Shown in pieces: positions 25,948 through 33,745 of a DNA stretch of 64,000 bases (positions are counted from its first letter, which is position 1; each line of letters starts with the position of its first letter). The translations under genes were made by a program, and so were the position numbers. The notes under the pieces are model-generated. The model was not told the origin of the DNA. It ran no database searches and saw only the letters and a list, made by a program, of their open reading frames with translations. Source of the stretch: Sphingopyxis sp. H073. Its GTDB lineage: Bacteria; Pseudomonadota; Alphaproteobacteria; Sphingomonadales; Sphingomonadaceae. The stretch spans positions 186,001 to 250,000 of the forward strand of contig NZ_LNSG01000004.1 in NCBI RefSeq assembly GCF_001468395.1, read 5' to 3'.

Positions 25948-26628
25948 ATGATCGATATCGTCCGTGACCTTCGGCCGCTGTTCGGACCTGCGCGCGATCA
26001 AGGCGCGCGGCCGACATGCCTCGCATTCGCCGCGAGCGACACCCACGCCGGGCTTCGCGACGGCTGGGCACCGCTGTCGTGTGAATTCGCCTTTCATGCC
26101 GCGCAGAAACGGGCGGGCAGACCGCCGACGAGCGGCGCACTGCTATCCACAATGCTGGACGCGCTACGGCTCGATGGCCAACCCGACGAGAAAGGCTGGC
26201 CGTATCTGGCTGCGGTTCCAGCCGATCATCGACTGTGGACGCCGCCGGCGACCGTTGGCCCGCTCTATGGCCGCAACGGACAGAGGGATGGAACCGACCT
26301 GTCATCCATCCTTGCCGCGCTGGACCGTGACACGCCGGTGCTCATGCTGACGATGCTGTCACGGTCTTTCTTCCAGCCGCGCGGTGATGGCGTCGTCGAT
26401 CCGGCGAACGACGAACTCCCCGAGCCAGCGCAACGGCACGCGGTCGTCGCGGTCGGGCATGGAACCGTGGACGGCATCCCGGCCATTCTCATCCGCAACA
26501 GCTGGGGACCAGGTTGGGGCTTGGAAGGCCACGCCTGGCTTACTGAGCGCTTTCTAGCGCCGCGCCTTTTCGCCACGGCAAATTTGACGGAGGAAGTCGA
26601 TGTATCTTCCCATACCGCCGCAGCCTGA
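25948..26628 (+). CDS. intracellular papain-like (C1 family) cysteine peptidase
   Basis: A 226-residue protein with the complete papain catalytic set: RDQGARPTCLAFAAS (Q18 of the oxyanion hole and C24), RHAVVAVGHG (H164) and IRNSWGPGWGLEGHAWL (N184). It lacks a signal peptide and propeptide and begins almost at the catalytic domain, so it should act in the cytoplasm. It starts six bases after the ImmA gene and its 3' end overlaps the next gene by 29 bases, so it is part of the operon. The target is unknown. Cytoplasmic C1 peptidases in bacterial mobile elements are uncommon. Confidence 0.88.
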   Translation: MIDIVRDLRPLFGPARDQGARPTCLAFAASDTHAGLRDGWAPLSCEFAFHAAQKRAGRPPTSGALLSTMLDALRLDGQPDEKGWPYLAAVPADHRLWTPPATVGPLYGRNGQRDGTDLSSILAALDRDTPVLMLTMLSRSFFQPRGDGVVDPANDELPEPAQRHAVVAVGHGTVDGIPAILIRNSWGPGWGLEGHAWLTERFLAPRLFATANLTEEVDVSSHTAAA

Positions 26629-27379
26629 CTGCGTTGCTGGCTGGCGCGAGGCGGTCCGGCTCGTCGACCTCGCCACCGGACACCAGGCGCAGAATGTCGT
26701 CATCTCCGTGGCCGAGCCGACTGCGCGCGCAACACTCGCCGATCCCGTCGTGGCGGAAGTCGATGCCTTCCTTTCGGGCCATGGCAAGAAGCCCATCGAG
26801 ACGGTCGCCAACACGATTTTTCCGGCAGCGCTGTACAGGCGCTACGGCGCGCCGCAATTCTTCGACCGGTTTCGCGACAACGTGCTGCCGAAGGTCCGGA
26901 GGTCGGGCGCTTGGTCGGGCTATTATTTCGAACGGATGATGGAATTGCCCCGCGCCGACGGCCAGCCAATCAATCAAATCTGGGGCATCGTCGAGCGCCT
27001 GCGCAACCCGAACGTCCGAGCGCTCAACAAATTCGAACTGCTGATCTTCGACCCCGCCCGCGACGTGAATGACTCGCCCTACGGCGGTCAGTGCCTGAGC
27101 TTTGCCAGTCTCAAGCTGATCGGCAAGGGCGACGATCGTCGCCTCGGCATGACCGCGCTCTACCGCAATCACTACTATATCGAAAAACTGCTCGGCAATC
27201 TGATCGGCCTCGGCCGTCTGCTCGAATTCATCGCCAAGGAAGGCGGGGTCGCGCTGGGTCCGCTCACGATCGTCTCGACCAACGCCACGGTCGACACCGC
27301 CAACTGGAACCGCGGCGATCTTAAGCAACTCTTTGAGCGCTGCGATCAGGCGAGCGCACATCTCCTTGCTGCGGCGTGA
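26600..27379 (+). CDS. divergent thymidylate-synthase-like protein
   Basis: A 259-residue protein. YGGQCLSFASLKL places a cysteine (C165) where thymidylate synthase has its nucleophile. LGMTALYRNHYYIEKLLGNLIGLGRLLEFIA (182-212) resembles the ThyA stretch with the phosphate-binding arginine and substrate asparagine, and PLTIVSTNATVD replaces the HLYSNH segment. It is therefore TS-like but not a normal ThyA. It may alkylate another pyrimidine nucleotide, as phage deoxynucleotide hydroxymethylases do, or may only bind nucleotides. AGGAAG lies upstream of ATG 26600. It overlaps the convergent glycosylase gene by 34 bases. Confidence 0.72.
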   Translation: MYLPIPPQPDCVAGWREAVRLVDLATGHQAQNVVISVAEPTARATLADPVVAEVDAFLSGHGKKPIETVANTIFPAALYRRYGAPQFFDRFRDNVLPKVRRSGAWSGYYFERMMELPRADGQPINQIWGIVERLRNPNVRALNKFELLIFDPARDVNDSPYGGQCLSFASLKLIGKGDDRRLGMTALYRNHYYIEKLLGNLIGLGRLLEFIAKEGGVALGPLTIVSTNATVDTANWNRGDLKQLFERCDQASAHLLAAA

Positions 27380-28050
27380 GGCGCGCCCAACGGCAGTTCT
27401 AGCGGCTCATCGTTGTCATCCGCGACACCGTACAGGCTGAACATGCCCTCGATGAACTCGCGCTGCCCGCCGTAGCTCGGATGGCGGACCGCGGTGGTCG
27501 GAATGTCGAGACCGTCCAGCGCCAGGTGAGCATCGCGCCCGATCGCGACGATCTGGCGGGGCCGGATCATTGACACGAGGGCTTGCAATATCGGCCAGGT
27601 CGCCTCGCGCTCGCTTCGCGTGTGGCATCGGTTCGACATCGGATCATCCGCTTCATGGGGATGGAACGGGAAAACGTTCCAGAGCATGACAGGCTGACCG
27701 ATCCGCTCTAGCACACGCCAGACGATCGCCGCGGTGCGCTCCGCCACGGCGGGTCCCTGCGTCGCACGTTCGAATGCGATGCCGCCCATCAGCGTACCGG
27801 CATGTCCGAGGTGAATTTCGTCGGTCAGCGGTACGCCCGTACGCCGCCCCCCGCGATAGCCGAGATCACGCGCGATCCAGATCGTTTCGACGCGATGATC
27901 AAGCGCCGCGGTGAGCAGCATTTCGAGATTGTCGCGGCGCCGGGCGGCGGCGTCGCTGCGGTCATGGACCGTGCAGCGATCGCGCCAGGGATTGAACACT
28001 GAGGGAAGTTCGGTCGCCGCCAGGGTGGACACAAAGGATTTCGGGGTCAT
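27346..28050 (-). CDS. uracil-DNA glycosylase-superfamily protein
   Basis: A 234-residue protein of the UDG fold. ARDLGYRGGRRTGVPLTDE (60-78) corresponds to motif 1 with its water-activating region, and VRHPSYGG (188-195) to the HPS motif of the minor-groove loop. NPWRDRC near residue 20 resembles the start of the group that carries an iron-sulphur cluster, but only two cysteines are obvious. ATG 28050 overlaps the MazG stop as ATGA. The expected activity is removal of uracil or another altered base from DNA, or base recognition without catalysis. The 3' end overlaps the TS-like gene. Confidence 0.82.
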   Translation of the reverse strand: MTPKSFVSTLAATELPSVFNPWRDRCTVHDRSDAAARRRDNLEMLLTAALDHRVETIWIARDLGYRGGRRTGVPLTDEIHLGHAGTLMGGIAFERATQGPAVAERTAAIVWRVLERIGQPVMLWNVFPFHPHEADDPMSNRCHTRSEREATWPILQALVSMIRPRQIVAIGRDAHLALDGLDIPTTAVRHPSYGGQREFIEGMFSLYGVADDNDEPLELPLGAPHAAARRCALA

Positions 28051-29225
28051 GACGGCAATTCCTTGATACGCAGGCGGCGATTGGCGAAGTCGATCAGGAC
28101 GCGGCCGCGCCGATGCTCCTGAAGGAAGCGGAAAGCCGTATAGCCCTGGAGGATCGCTTCCTCCCAAAGCCACAGCGGACAGCGTTCTGATTCGTAGCCG
28201 GCGACGAACTGGCGGACATGCTTCAGCATGTCCAGCGGAAGGCCACCGCGCTTCACGTTTTCAAAGTACCGGAGTTGCTGCGCTTGTCCGAAAATCCAGG
28301 AAGTTATGCCCTCTTCGATGAGAATCGCCCGAGCACCGTCTTCGGCGTCGTCGAGTTTCGGATCGCTCTTGCGCTTGAGACGGAGCAGCGCACGCAGCAC
28401 TGGCGACCAGCCAAGCACCGCGACATAAGCGTAGTGAAAGACATCGTGGAAGCGATAGTCGTCGGGTTCGAGCGCGTTGTCGGTGAGCCGGTCGCCGACA
28501 TACACACCGCTTGAGCGTTGATACACGAATGTCTGCCCGCGAACGGTGCGTTCATAGACGTCGATCGCCATCCGCCGCGGCAATTGCTCTTCTGGGTCGA
28601 GCGCCGCATCGGTCGGCGCCGGATAGATGCGCTCGCGCGGCCAGCGATCGAAGATCTTGTGAAGATTCTTCACGGCGGCAGCCTCGATGGTAACACCGGA
28701 TTCGTTTGCCGCCTGGATCAACCGGCGCATGACCGCGACCAGCCGGCCCGCGAGTGCTTCGCGGTCCTTCGCAAGACCGCCCGCCTGGAAATCGTTGATG
28801 AGCAGCCCAACGTCGCCTGCCAGCGCGAGCAGGCTATGCTCGAACTGCGGCATCGGTGCCTTGGCAAGCGGAATGTGCTGCGGCTGCAGCGCATGGAAAC
28901 TGAGCGTTTCGTTGCCGCCCGTCTGCCATTGTCCGCCGTTTGTCGCCGCGGCGGCAGCGATGTCGCTGAGCGCCATGCGGCTGCGCCGTGCGATCGCCGC
29001 CAGATACCAAAGGACGTCACCAAGCTCTTCCGCGACGGCGTGAGCGTAACCCAGGTAGGAGGCATCGTCGCGCTGCTTTTTCTTGGCCTCACTGAGCAAG
29101 CTGCCGACTTCGCCGAAAAGGCCAAGCATCGAGAAGCCCAGTGCGCGGCCACCGCTGCGTTGATCAGTCCGCGCGGCCTGCTTCGCATAATCCGCAACAG
29201 TGAGAGCTTCGAAATCCTCGCTCAT
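28047..29225 (-). CDS. MazG-type nucleotide pyrophosphohydrolase with MazG_C-like C-terminal domain
   Basis: A 392-residue protein. Residues 30-80 hold the MazG helices with FGEVGSLLSEAKKK and VAEELGDVLWYLAAIARR (E39, E46, E67, D70), the metal-binding acidic set of all-alpha NTP pyrophosphatases. A second, degenerate MazG-like repeat follows near 125-200. The C-terminal third has FHDVFHYAYVAVLGWSPVLRALLRLKRKSDP and AILIEEGITSWIFGQA, matching the domain known as MazG_C. Expected reaction: hydrolysis of (d)NTPs to monophosphates. It overlaps the small RHH gene upstream and the glycosylase gene downstream by four bases each. Confidence 0.88.
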   Translation of the reverse strand: MSEDFEALTVADYAKQAARTDQRSGGRALGFSMLGLFGEVGSLLSEAKKKQRDDASYLGYAHAVAEELGDVLWYLAAIARRSRMALSDIAAAAATNGGQWQTGGNETLSFHALQPQHIPLAKAPMPQFEHSLLALAGDVGLLINDFQAGGLAKDREALAGRLVAVMRRLIQAANESGVTIEAAAVKNLHKIFDRWPRERIYPAPTDAALDPEEQLPRRMAIDVYERTVRGQTFVYQRSSGVYVGDRLTDNALEPDDYRFHDVFHYAYVAVLGWSPVLRALLRLKRKSDPKLDDAEDGARAILIEEGITSWIFGQAQQLRYFENVKRGGLPLDMLKHVRQFVAGYESERCPLWLWEEAILQGYTAFRFLQEHRRGRVLIDFANRRLRIKELPS

Positions 29226-29446
29226 CGCCTGCCCTTCCGGCGATCCGATATCGCGTCTGCGGGGACGCTCACGCCATAGGCTTCAAGTGCCCGCAGTACG
29301 ATCATCCGGATCGGCTCGCGGGAATCGAGCGACCGTTGACCGAGATCGCGTTTCGTAACGGCAGGAATCTGCACCTGAAGATGCTCGTCGCCGACATCGG
29401 TTTGCGCTGCGATATTTTTCATGAATCCATGAAAACATAATTTCAT
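29222..29446 (-). CDS. small ribbon-helix-helix-like protein
   Basis: Up to 74 residues; a second ATG at 29422 would give 66. HLQVQIPAVTKRDLGQRSLDSREPIRMIVLRALEAYGV has the strand-helix-helix pattern of ribbon-helix-helix regulators found in the same position near relaxases. No strong Shine-Dalgarno sequence is visible for either start, so the start is uncertain. It overlaps mazG as ATGA and begins 27 bases from the relaxase stop. It may be an autorepressor of the RHH-mazG-UDG operon or a relaxosome accessory protein. Confidence 0.7.
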   Translation of the reverse strand: MKLCFHGFMKNIAAQTDVGDEHLQVQIPAVTKRDLGQRSLDSREPIRMIVLRALEAYGVSVPADAISDRRKGRR

Positions 29447-29449
29447 GAA
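29418..29449. promoter_or_regulatory. paired TTCATGAA palindromes over the RHH gene start
   Basis: Two perfect TTCATGAA palindromes (29418-29425 and 29442-29449) stand 24 bases apart, with a further CATGAAA half site between them. They cover both possible starts of the RHH gene. Repeated palindromic half sites of this kind are typical ribbon-helix-helix operators. Autoregulation is inferred. Confidence 0.45.
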
Positions 29450-29473
29450 AATAGGAAGCCCGAATCCTCCGGA

Positions 29474-31438
29474 TCAGGAGACGCTCGGCCCGCTGCGCTG
29501 CCGCCCGAGTGTCCAGTTGATCCCGCCGTCGCGCATGATGCCCGAGACCGATTTGCCGACATGGCGATCGAGAACAGAGCGCCACGGCACCAGCGTGAAA
29601 TCGCGCGACCGTTCGATGAGCGCATGGCGACCACTCGTCATCTCGACTGCGCGCACGAGCCTGCCTTGAACAGCCTCCCCCTCTCTGGCCTCGGCGAACG
29701 GAACGCCTAACTTGTCGGAGAGCTGGCGGGCGACACGCAGCAATTCTCGCCGCTGGAGCGCGGCGAGCATCCCTCGCCGATAGACCGTCTGCCCATCCTG
29801 TTCGTCTGCAAGCTGTTCGGTGATCAGCCATTGCCGTCGCATCGCCTGCGCTGAACGAACCTCGCGGCCGAACCCGGCATCGCGCACCGGCGCTGGGCTG
29901 GCGGCAACCAGCTCACGATCGAGCCAGGTCGCGGCCTCGGCCGCTGGCAGATTGTCGAGCGGGACGGTCGACAGCGCCTCGATGGCGACGGGCCGGTCGT
30001 GGAGTTGGCGCGCCTCGAACCGAACCACCTTGTCAAGATGATCGGGCGTGACGATCCAGCTTCCATCGGGATCGCGTTCGACATTGCGGGCGATCTTCCG
30101 CATCGCCTCCAGCCGGCGGACATGGGTTTCGGCGAAGCCTTCACTGGCGCTCGGGTCCTGCTGCAAATGCGCGTCGATCGTGTAGCGTCCGTCGTTCGCG
30201 GCGGCGACTTCGACAATCGTGCGATCGACCGGGCGAACGCCGCCCTCACGCGGCACGATCCGGACGATGGCGTTTTCGGGGGTCGGATCGACCATCTCGC
30301 CCTCGCCGATCTCGGCATAGTGCGTGCGCCCGTCGATGCCGTCGATTAGCAGATAATGGCGGTCTTCATGCTCGTCCGCCAATCCCCGCATGATAACGCG
30401 GCCGATAATCGGCGCGGCTTCCTGCGCCGTCGGATCATAGATGACGCGATCGGCCGCGGCACAGTCGAGCTTCCGCGCGGTCAGCTCGCGCTGCATGGTA
30501 CGGATGATATCGCCACGCTCCCCGATCCGGCGCAGTGTGTTCGCGAGGTCGGGCTCGAGCCGCCAGGTGTCGCTGCCGATATGCGAGGCGAGTCCCATGC
30601 GCCCAAGTTTCTGCAAGCGGCCGACGCGAACCGATTGGTGAAACGGGTCGCTGTCGCTCGCGCTGACCAGGCGCATACTATCCATGTCGCGGATCAGCCG
30701 TCGGTCGATCGCGGTCAGCCGCTCCACGCCAGTATCGCTGCGAAGCCGCTCCTCGATTTCAAGGTCGGTGCGCGGCCCGAGGTCGAGGTTGGCGATCTCG
30801 ATCGCGCGTTGCCTGGCCCCGTGCGAAATATATTCGCGCGCGATCAGCAGATTTTCGCCCCGGTCATTCACGCCGCGCACAACGATATGCGTGTGCGGAT
30901 GGCCGGTATTGAAATGGTCGACTGCCACCCAATCCAGCCTCGTGCCGAGATCCTGCTCCATCTGCGTCATCAGCCTGCGCACAAAGGGCTTCAAGTCCGG
31001 ATATTGGTCGGCGTCCTCGGCCGACACGATGAATCGAAACTGGCGGCGGTCGCCGTCGCAGCGTTCGAGGAACACCTTGCCGTCGGCGACATCCTCGTCG
31101 GCCGAATAGAGCGCGCCGGGCTCGCCCTCGCGGGTCACGCCATCGCGCTGGATATAACGCAAGTGCGCCTTCGCGCCGCCCATACCTTTCCCGCCAAGTC
31201 CAACAGGCCGTATCTTGACGATCACGCGGCGCGACCGGAACGCGCCCAATCGGTCGCGCGATCTGAGCACCCGTGCAACGCTCGCGCCACGTCCGATCCG
31301 GCTGCCGTCGAAGCGGCCACGCCTGCCGGTTTTTAGCCCTGCGCGCTTTGCCGCTTTCACGACGCGGCTCAGGTAGCGCTGCTCCTTGCCCCGGCAGCGC
31401 ATCCGGCCCAGGTGCGGTTCGAACTCATCATCGCGCAT
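29474..31438 (-). CDS. relaxase (VirD2/TraI-type, DUF3363 family)
   Basis: A 654-residue DNA relaxase. HFNTGHPHTHIVVRGVND near residue 200 is the metal-binding histidine motif, and LRYIQRDGVTREGEPGALYS lies in the N-terminal relaxase domain. The long C-terminal part matches DUF3363. The frame extends upstream to 31624, but ATG 31438 with GGAAGGA upstream is the sensible start. It nicks oriT and pilots the strand into the recipient. It is transcribed away from the candidate oriT, as in IncP-type systems. Confidence 0.92.
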   Translation of the reverse strand: MRDDEFEPHLGRMRCRGKEQRYLSRVVKAAKRAGLKTGRRGRFDGSRIGRGASVARVLRSRDRLGAFRSRRVIVKIRPVGLGGKGMGGAKAHLRYIQRDGVTREGEPGALYSADEDVADGKVFLERCDGDRRQFRFIVSAEDADQYPDLKPFVRRLMTQMEQDLGTRLDWVAVDHFNTGHPHTHIVVRGVNDRGENLLIAREYISHGARQRAIEIANLDLGPRTDLEIEERLRSDTGVERLTAIDRRLIRDMDSMRLVSASDSDPFHQSVRVGRLQKLGRMGLASHIGSDTWRLEPDLANTLRRIGERGDIIRTMQRELTARKLDCAAADRVIYDPTAQEAAPIIGRVIMRGLADEHEDRHYLLIDGIDGRTHYAEIGEGEMVDPTPENAIVRIVPREGGVRPVDRTIVEVAAANDGRYTIDAHLQQDPSASEGFAETHVRRLEAMRKIARNVERDPDGSWIVTPDHLDKVVRFEARQLHDRPVAIEALSTVPLDNLPAAEAATWLDRELVAASPAPVRDAGFGREVRSAQAMRRQWLITEQLADEQDGQTVYRRGMLAALQRRELLRVARQLSDKLGVPFAEAREGEAVQGRLVRAVEMTSGRHALIERSRDFTLVPWRSVLDRHVGKSVSGIMRDGGINWTLGRQRSGPSVS

Positions 31439-31627
31439 AGCGGCGTCCTTCCATACCGGAATGACGCTCCCCGCCGATAAGAATGGCGCGTCCTCGCCAG
31501 AGCGCAAGGAGTCTCGCGATTGGGATCGGAAAAGCCCAGAAAACCGCCATTCCTGGCAACCCTGTCTCGCACTCAAAGGGCGAGTCTCGCAAAAGCCTTC
31601 AAAAAACGATGTGCAGACAAACACTTA

Positions 31628-31657
31628 CAAAATCGCGAGATTTTGCCTCTATCTTGC
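31628..31657 (+). other. candidate origin of transfer (oriT)
   Basis: A perfect inverted repeat CAAAATC-GCGA-GATTTTG (31628-31645) is followed four bases later by TATCTTGC (31650-31657). That differs at one position from the IncP/VirD2-type nick core YATCCTGY. The arrangement of inverted repeat, short spacer and nick core, about 190 bases upstream of the relaxase start, is that of known oriTs. The rest of the gene-free stretch 31439-31784 shows only short partial repeats around a GAGTCTCG segment. Confidence 0.45.
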
Positions 31658-31784
31658 CGTCAAGCCCGACTGCCACCTGCCGCCCCAGACGCCCGCTTTG
31701 CCTTCCCGCCTTCCCGATTAGAAAAGGGGAGCGGCGCCATGCGGCACCACTCCCGCGAACCTGCCCCTTCAACAGCGCATCGCC

Positions 31785-31946
31785 TTATTGCCAGCCTGCC
31801 TGTTCGGCCTGACGCAGCGCCCGATTGCACCGCTTCAGCCTCTTCTCAGCGGCCCTTAATTCGGCTTCGATCTGCCGCCGTTCTGCCGCGTCATCGCACC
31901 ATGAAAGCTCCGCGCGAAGCTCCTCGATCTGTTGTTCAACCGACAT
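31785..31946 (-). CDS. small charged helical protein, 53 residues
   Basis: A short open frame starting MSVEQQIEELRAELSWCDDA, with AELRAAEKRLKRCNRALRQAE after it. AGGAGG stands six bases upstream of ATG 31946, an excellent ribosome binding site. The sequence is almost wholly helical and heptad-like, so a coiled coil is likely. It lies between the oriT candidate and DUF736 on the same strand as both. No family is recognised. Confidence 0.6.
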   Translation of the reverse strand: MSVEQQIEELRAELSWCDDAAERRQIEAELRAAEKRLKRCNRALRQAEQAGWQ

Positions 31947-32243
31947 CTCATCCTCCTGATACAAGCGAAAGATGAGCCATCGCCCGGCGGGGAGCGGGTC
32001 GGGTCAACCACCGCGCAGCGGCCGCGAAGCGGGCGACGGGGGAGCCGATTTTCTCGTCGCCGGAGTGGAGCGAAGCGGAACGCAGGTGGCGTGAAAATTG
32101 GGGGAACCGTCGATGGTTGAGGCGGTCCGTTCGCCGCCGGATACTCGGTGCTTGCTGAGCGGATTTCTTCCTCTCTGCAGGCCCGCAAGCGCGTTCCGGT
32201 GCAGGAAAAGGCCCACGCCGAGCCCTCAAGGCATGAGGAAAGC

Positions 32244-32267
32244 CCCGCGCCGGGTGACCGGCGCGGG
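32244..32267 (-). terminator. intrinsic terminator after DUF736
   Basis: A perfect 10-bp stem CCCGCGCCGG/CCGGCGCGGG with a 4-base loop lies 12 bases after the DUF736 stop. On the minus strand it is followed by GCTTTCC, only moderately T-rich. The rest of the 332-bp gap 31947-32278 shows no gene. Confidence 0.65.
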
Positions 32268-32278
32268 AGCGATCCGGC

Positions 32279-32599
32279 TCAGTCGCCGGGGTTCCAGATG
32301 ACAGCGAACGCGTCGTCGTCGTCCTGCCCGGCGGCGCGGCCGAGATTGGCGTAGAGGGTGCGGCCGCCAAGTTCGGGGGCTGACATGGCGAGGCGGACAT
32401 ATTCGCGCTGGCTCACCTCGCCGGTGCGGATCCAGCCGCCGCCCAGTTCGACGCCGTTCGACAGCACGCGGTAGTCGGGCTGGTCCCCGGTCTTACCGCG
32501 ATTGGGGATGATGGCGATCTCGGCATTGACCGAAAGCGTCTTCAAGGCGCCCCGGAACGAACCGTCGTTCTGGCGCTGGACATGACCGATTGCGGGCAT
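32279..32599 (-). CDS. DUF736 family protein
   Basis: A 106-residue protein beginning MPAIGHVQRQNDGSFRGALK, with TLSVNAEIAIIPN, DYRVLSNGVELGGGWIRTGE and EYVRLAMSAPELGGRTLYANLG. This is the full DUF736 pattern. The family is frequent in conjugative plasmids and ICEs of alphaproteobacteria; function is unknown. It ends in a strong terminator and appears to be transcribed alone or with an upstream leader. Confidence 0.93.
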   Translation of the reverse strand: MPAIGHVQRQNDGSFRGALKTLSVNAEIAIIPNRGKTGDQPDYRVLSNGVELGGGWIRTGEVSQREYVRLAMSAPELGGRTLYANLGRAAGQDDDDAFAVIWNPGD

Positions 32600-32960
32600 T
32601 TCTCGTCTCCTTCACACAGTCGCCCGACCCGATGCCGGGCGATGGGCGGACCGAAGGGACGGCCCTTGAGCGCGCTGCGAACCGCAGGCCGAAGCGAAGC
32701 GGAGGACCGGAAGCGCGGGGCTGATTTGGAGCGAAGCGGCCGCGAGGAGCGCCGCCAAAGCGGCGCGGGGAAATCAGTTCCGCGCGATGGTTTCGCGGGG
32801 CGCGCGGCCGTCCCAGGTCATGCGCCCAAGGAGCCGGCGACGGGGTGGTGAGACACGAAAGGACGAGATGCGCGCGCGGACAGGAAGCCCAGTCCGGCGT
32901 CCTTCCGGGAAGCCATGATTGCTTTCGCGGCCACGAAGCGGCGGCTATAGCCTCACGGCG
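32600..32960. other. 361-bp gene-free region upstream of DUF736
   Basis: GC-rich sequence between the DUF736 start and a divergent small CxxC gene. Long frames exist on both strands but lack ribosome binding sites and protein-like composition. It should hold the DUF736 promoter and possibly an untranslated leader. No clear repeat was found. Confidence 0.4.
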
Positions 32961-33188
32961 ATGAACGAAGGAACGACGATTGCGGGGCAGATCGAACGGC
33001 TGATCGTGCGGCTGGACGGCGCGGCGGTGTGCGATGCCTGCGTGACTGACCGGCTCAACCTGTGGGTTACCGCACAGGCCAATGTCGTCACCCGCGCGCT
33101 CGGCGGCACGCGCGGATTCGAGCGGCAGAAGGACGAATGCACGCTATGCGGAAGCACCCGGACGGTGATCCGCCGCACCGCCCGGTAG
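32961..33188 (+). CDS. small protein with two CxxC pairs (zinc-ribbon-like)
   Basis: A 75-residue protein, MNEGTTIAGQIERLIVRL at its start, with CDAC at residues 24-27 and CTLC near 62. The spacing of the two CxxC pairs fits a zinc ribbon. ATG 32961 is preferred to an in-frame codon 42 bases earlier because it begins the hydrophilic helical start. It is the only plus-strand gene in this part of the element. Function is unknown. Confidence 0.6.
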   Translation: MNEGTTIAGQIERLIVRLDGAAVCDACVTDRLNLWVTAQANVVTRALGGTRGFERQKDECTLCGSTRTVIRRTAR

Positions 33189-33241
33189 GTCAGGCGGCGG
33201 GGGTTTTCGGCACGCGAGCGCGCGGTGCGGCGCGATTTGGG

Positions 33242-33745
33242 CTAGTTGCCGTCGCCCGCGAGCGCGCGCGCCAGCGGCTCGTTGGTCGCCTCGATCTCGA
33301 TGCGGTCTGCGAAAATCGCGCACCAGCCGCTGCCGAATTCACCGATGCGGGGCTTGGAACAGGTCATCGCCCAATCAAAGCCTATCGGCCCCTTGGACAA
33401 CGTTTCGGCGCAACATCGCTGGACGACCACGGCGATAGCATAGGCGTCGAAATCGTCCATGCTGGCGAAACACACGATCCGCACGGCTGGGTCGTCGGGG
33501 CAGGTTTCCGCGATGAAATCGGCTCCGATGGTGGGAAATTCGGGATCGTTGAACGCCTCGCGAAACCCGCTCCACGGCACGTTCGCATCGTCCGGCGGAA
33601 AGGCTGCGAGCAGCGCCGCGCTCGGCGGATCGGGCGCGTCGTCATTCGCCAGCGCGTAGCCAGCGTTTGCGACTTCCTCGATCAGCGCGCACTCGGCGGC
33701 GGTGCAGCGAAAGGCGAAGCTGCCCTGAATCCAGATGTCAGCCAT
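33242..33745 (-). CDS. hypothetical acidic protein, 167 residues
   Basis: Begins MADIWIQGSFAFRCTAAECALIEEV, a pattern shared loosely with proteins near ArdC and ParB in ICEs. It is rich in Asp and Glu with only two lysines. GGAGG lies upstream of ATG 33745, inside the 3' end of the preceding gene, with which it overlaps by eight bases. No catalytic motif is visible. Anti-restriction or other anti-defence action by DNA mimicry is conceivable from the composition alone. Confidence 0.65.
   Translation of the reverse strand: MADIWIQGSFAFRCTAAECALIEEVANAGYALANDDAPDPPSAALLAAFPPDDANVPWSGFREAFNDPEFPTIGADFIAETCPDDPAVRIVCFASMDDFDAYAIAVVVQRCCAETLSKGPIGFDWAMTCSKPRIGEFGSGWCAIFADRIEIEATNEPLARALAGDGN

Noticed and set aside
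26600..27379. Housekeeping thymidylate synthase (thyA)
   Set aside because: The HLYSNH nucleotide-binding segment is absent and similarity is limited to the central region; it is called TS-like only.
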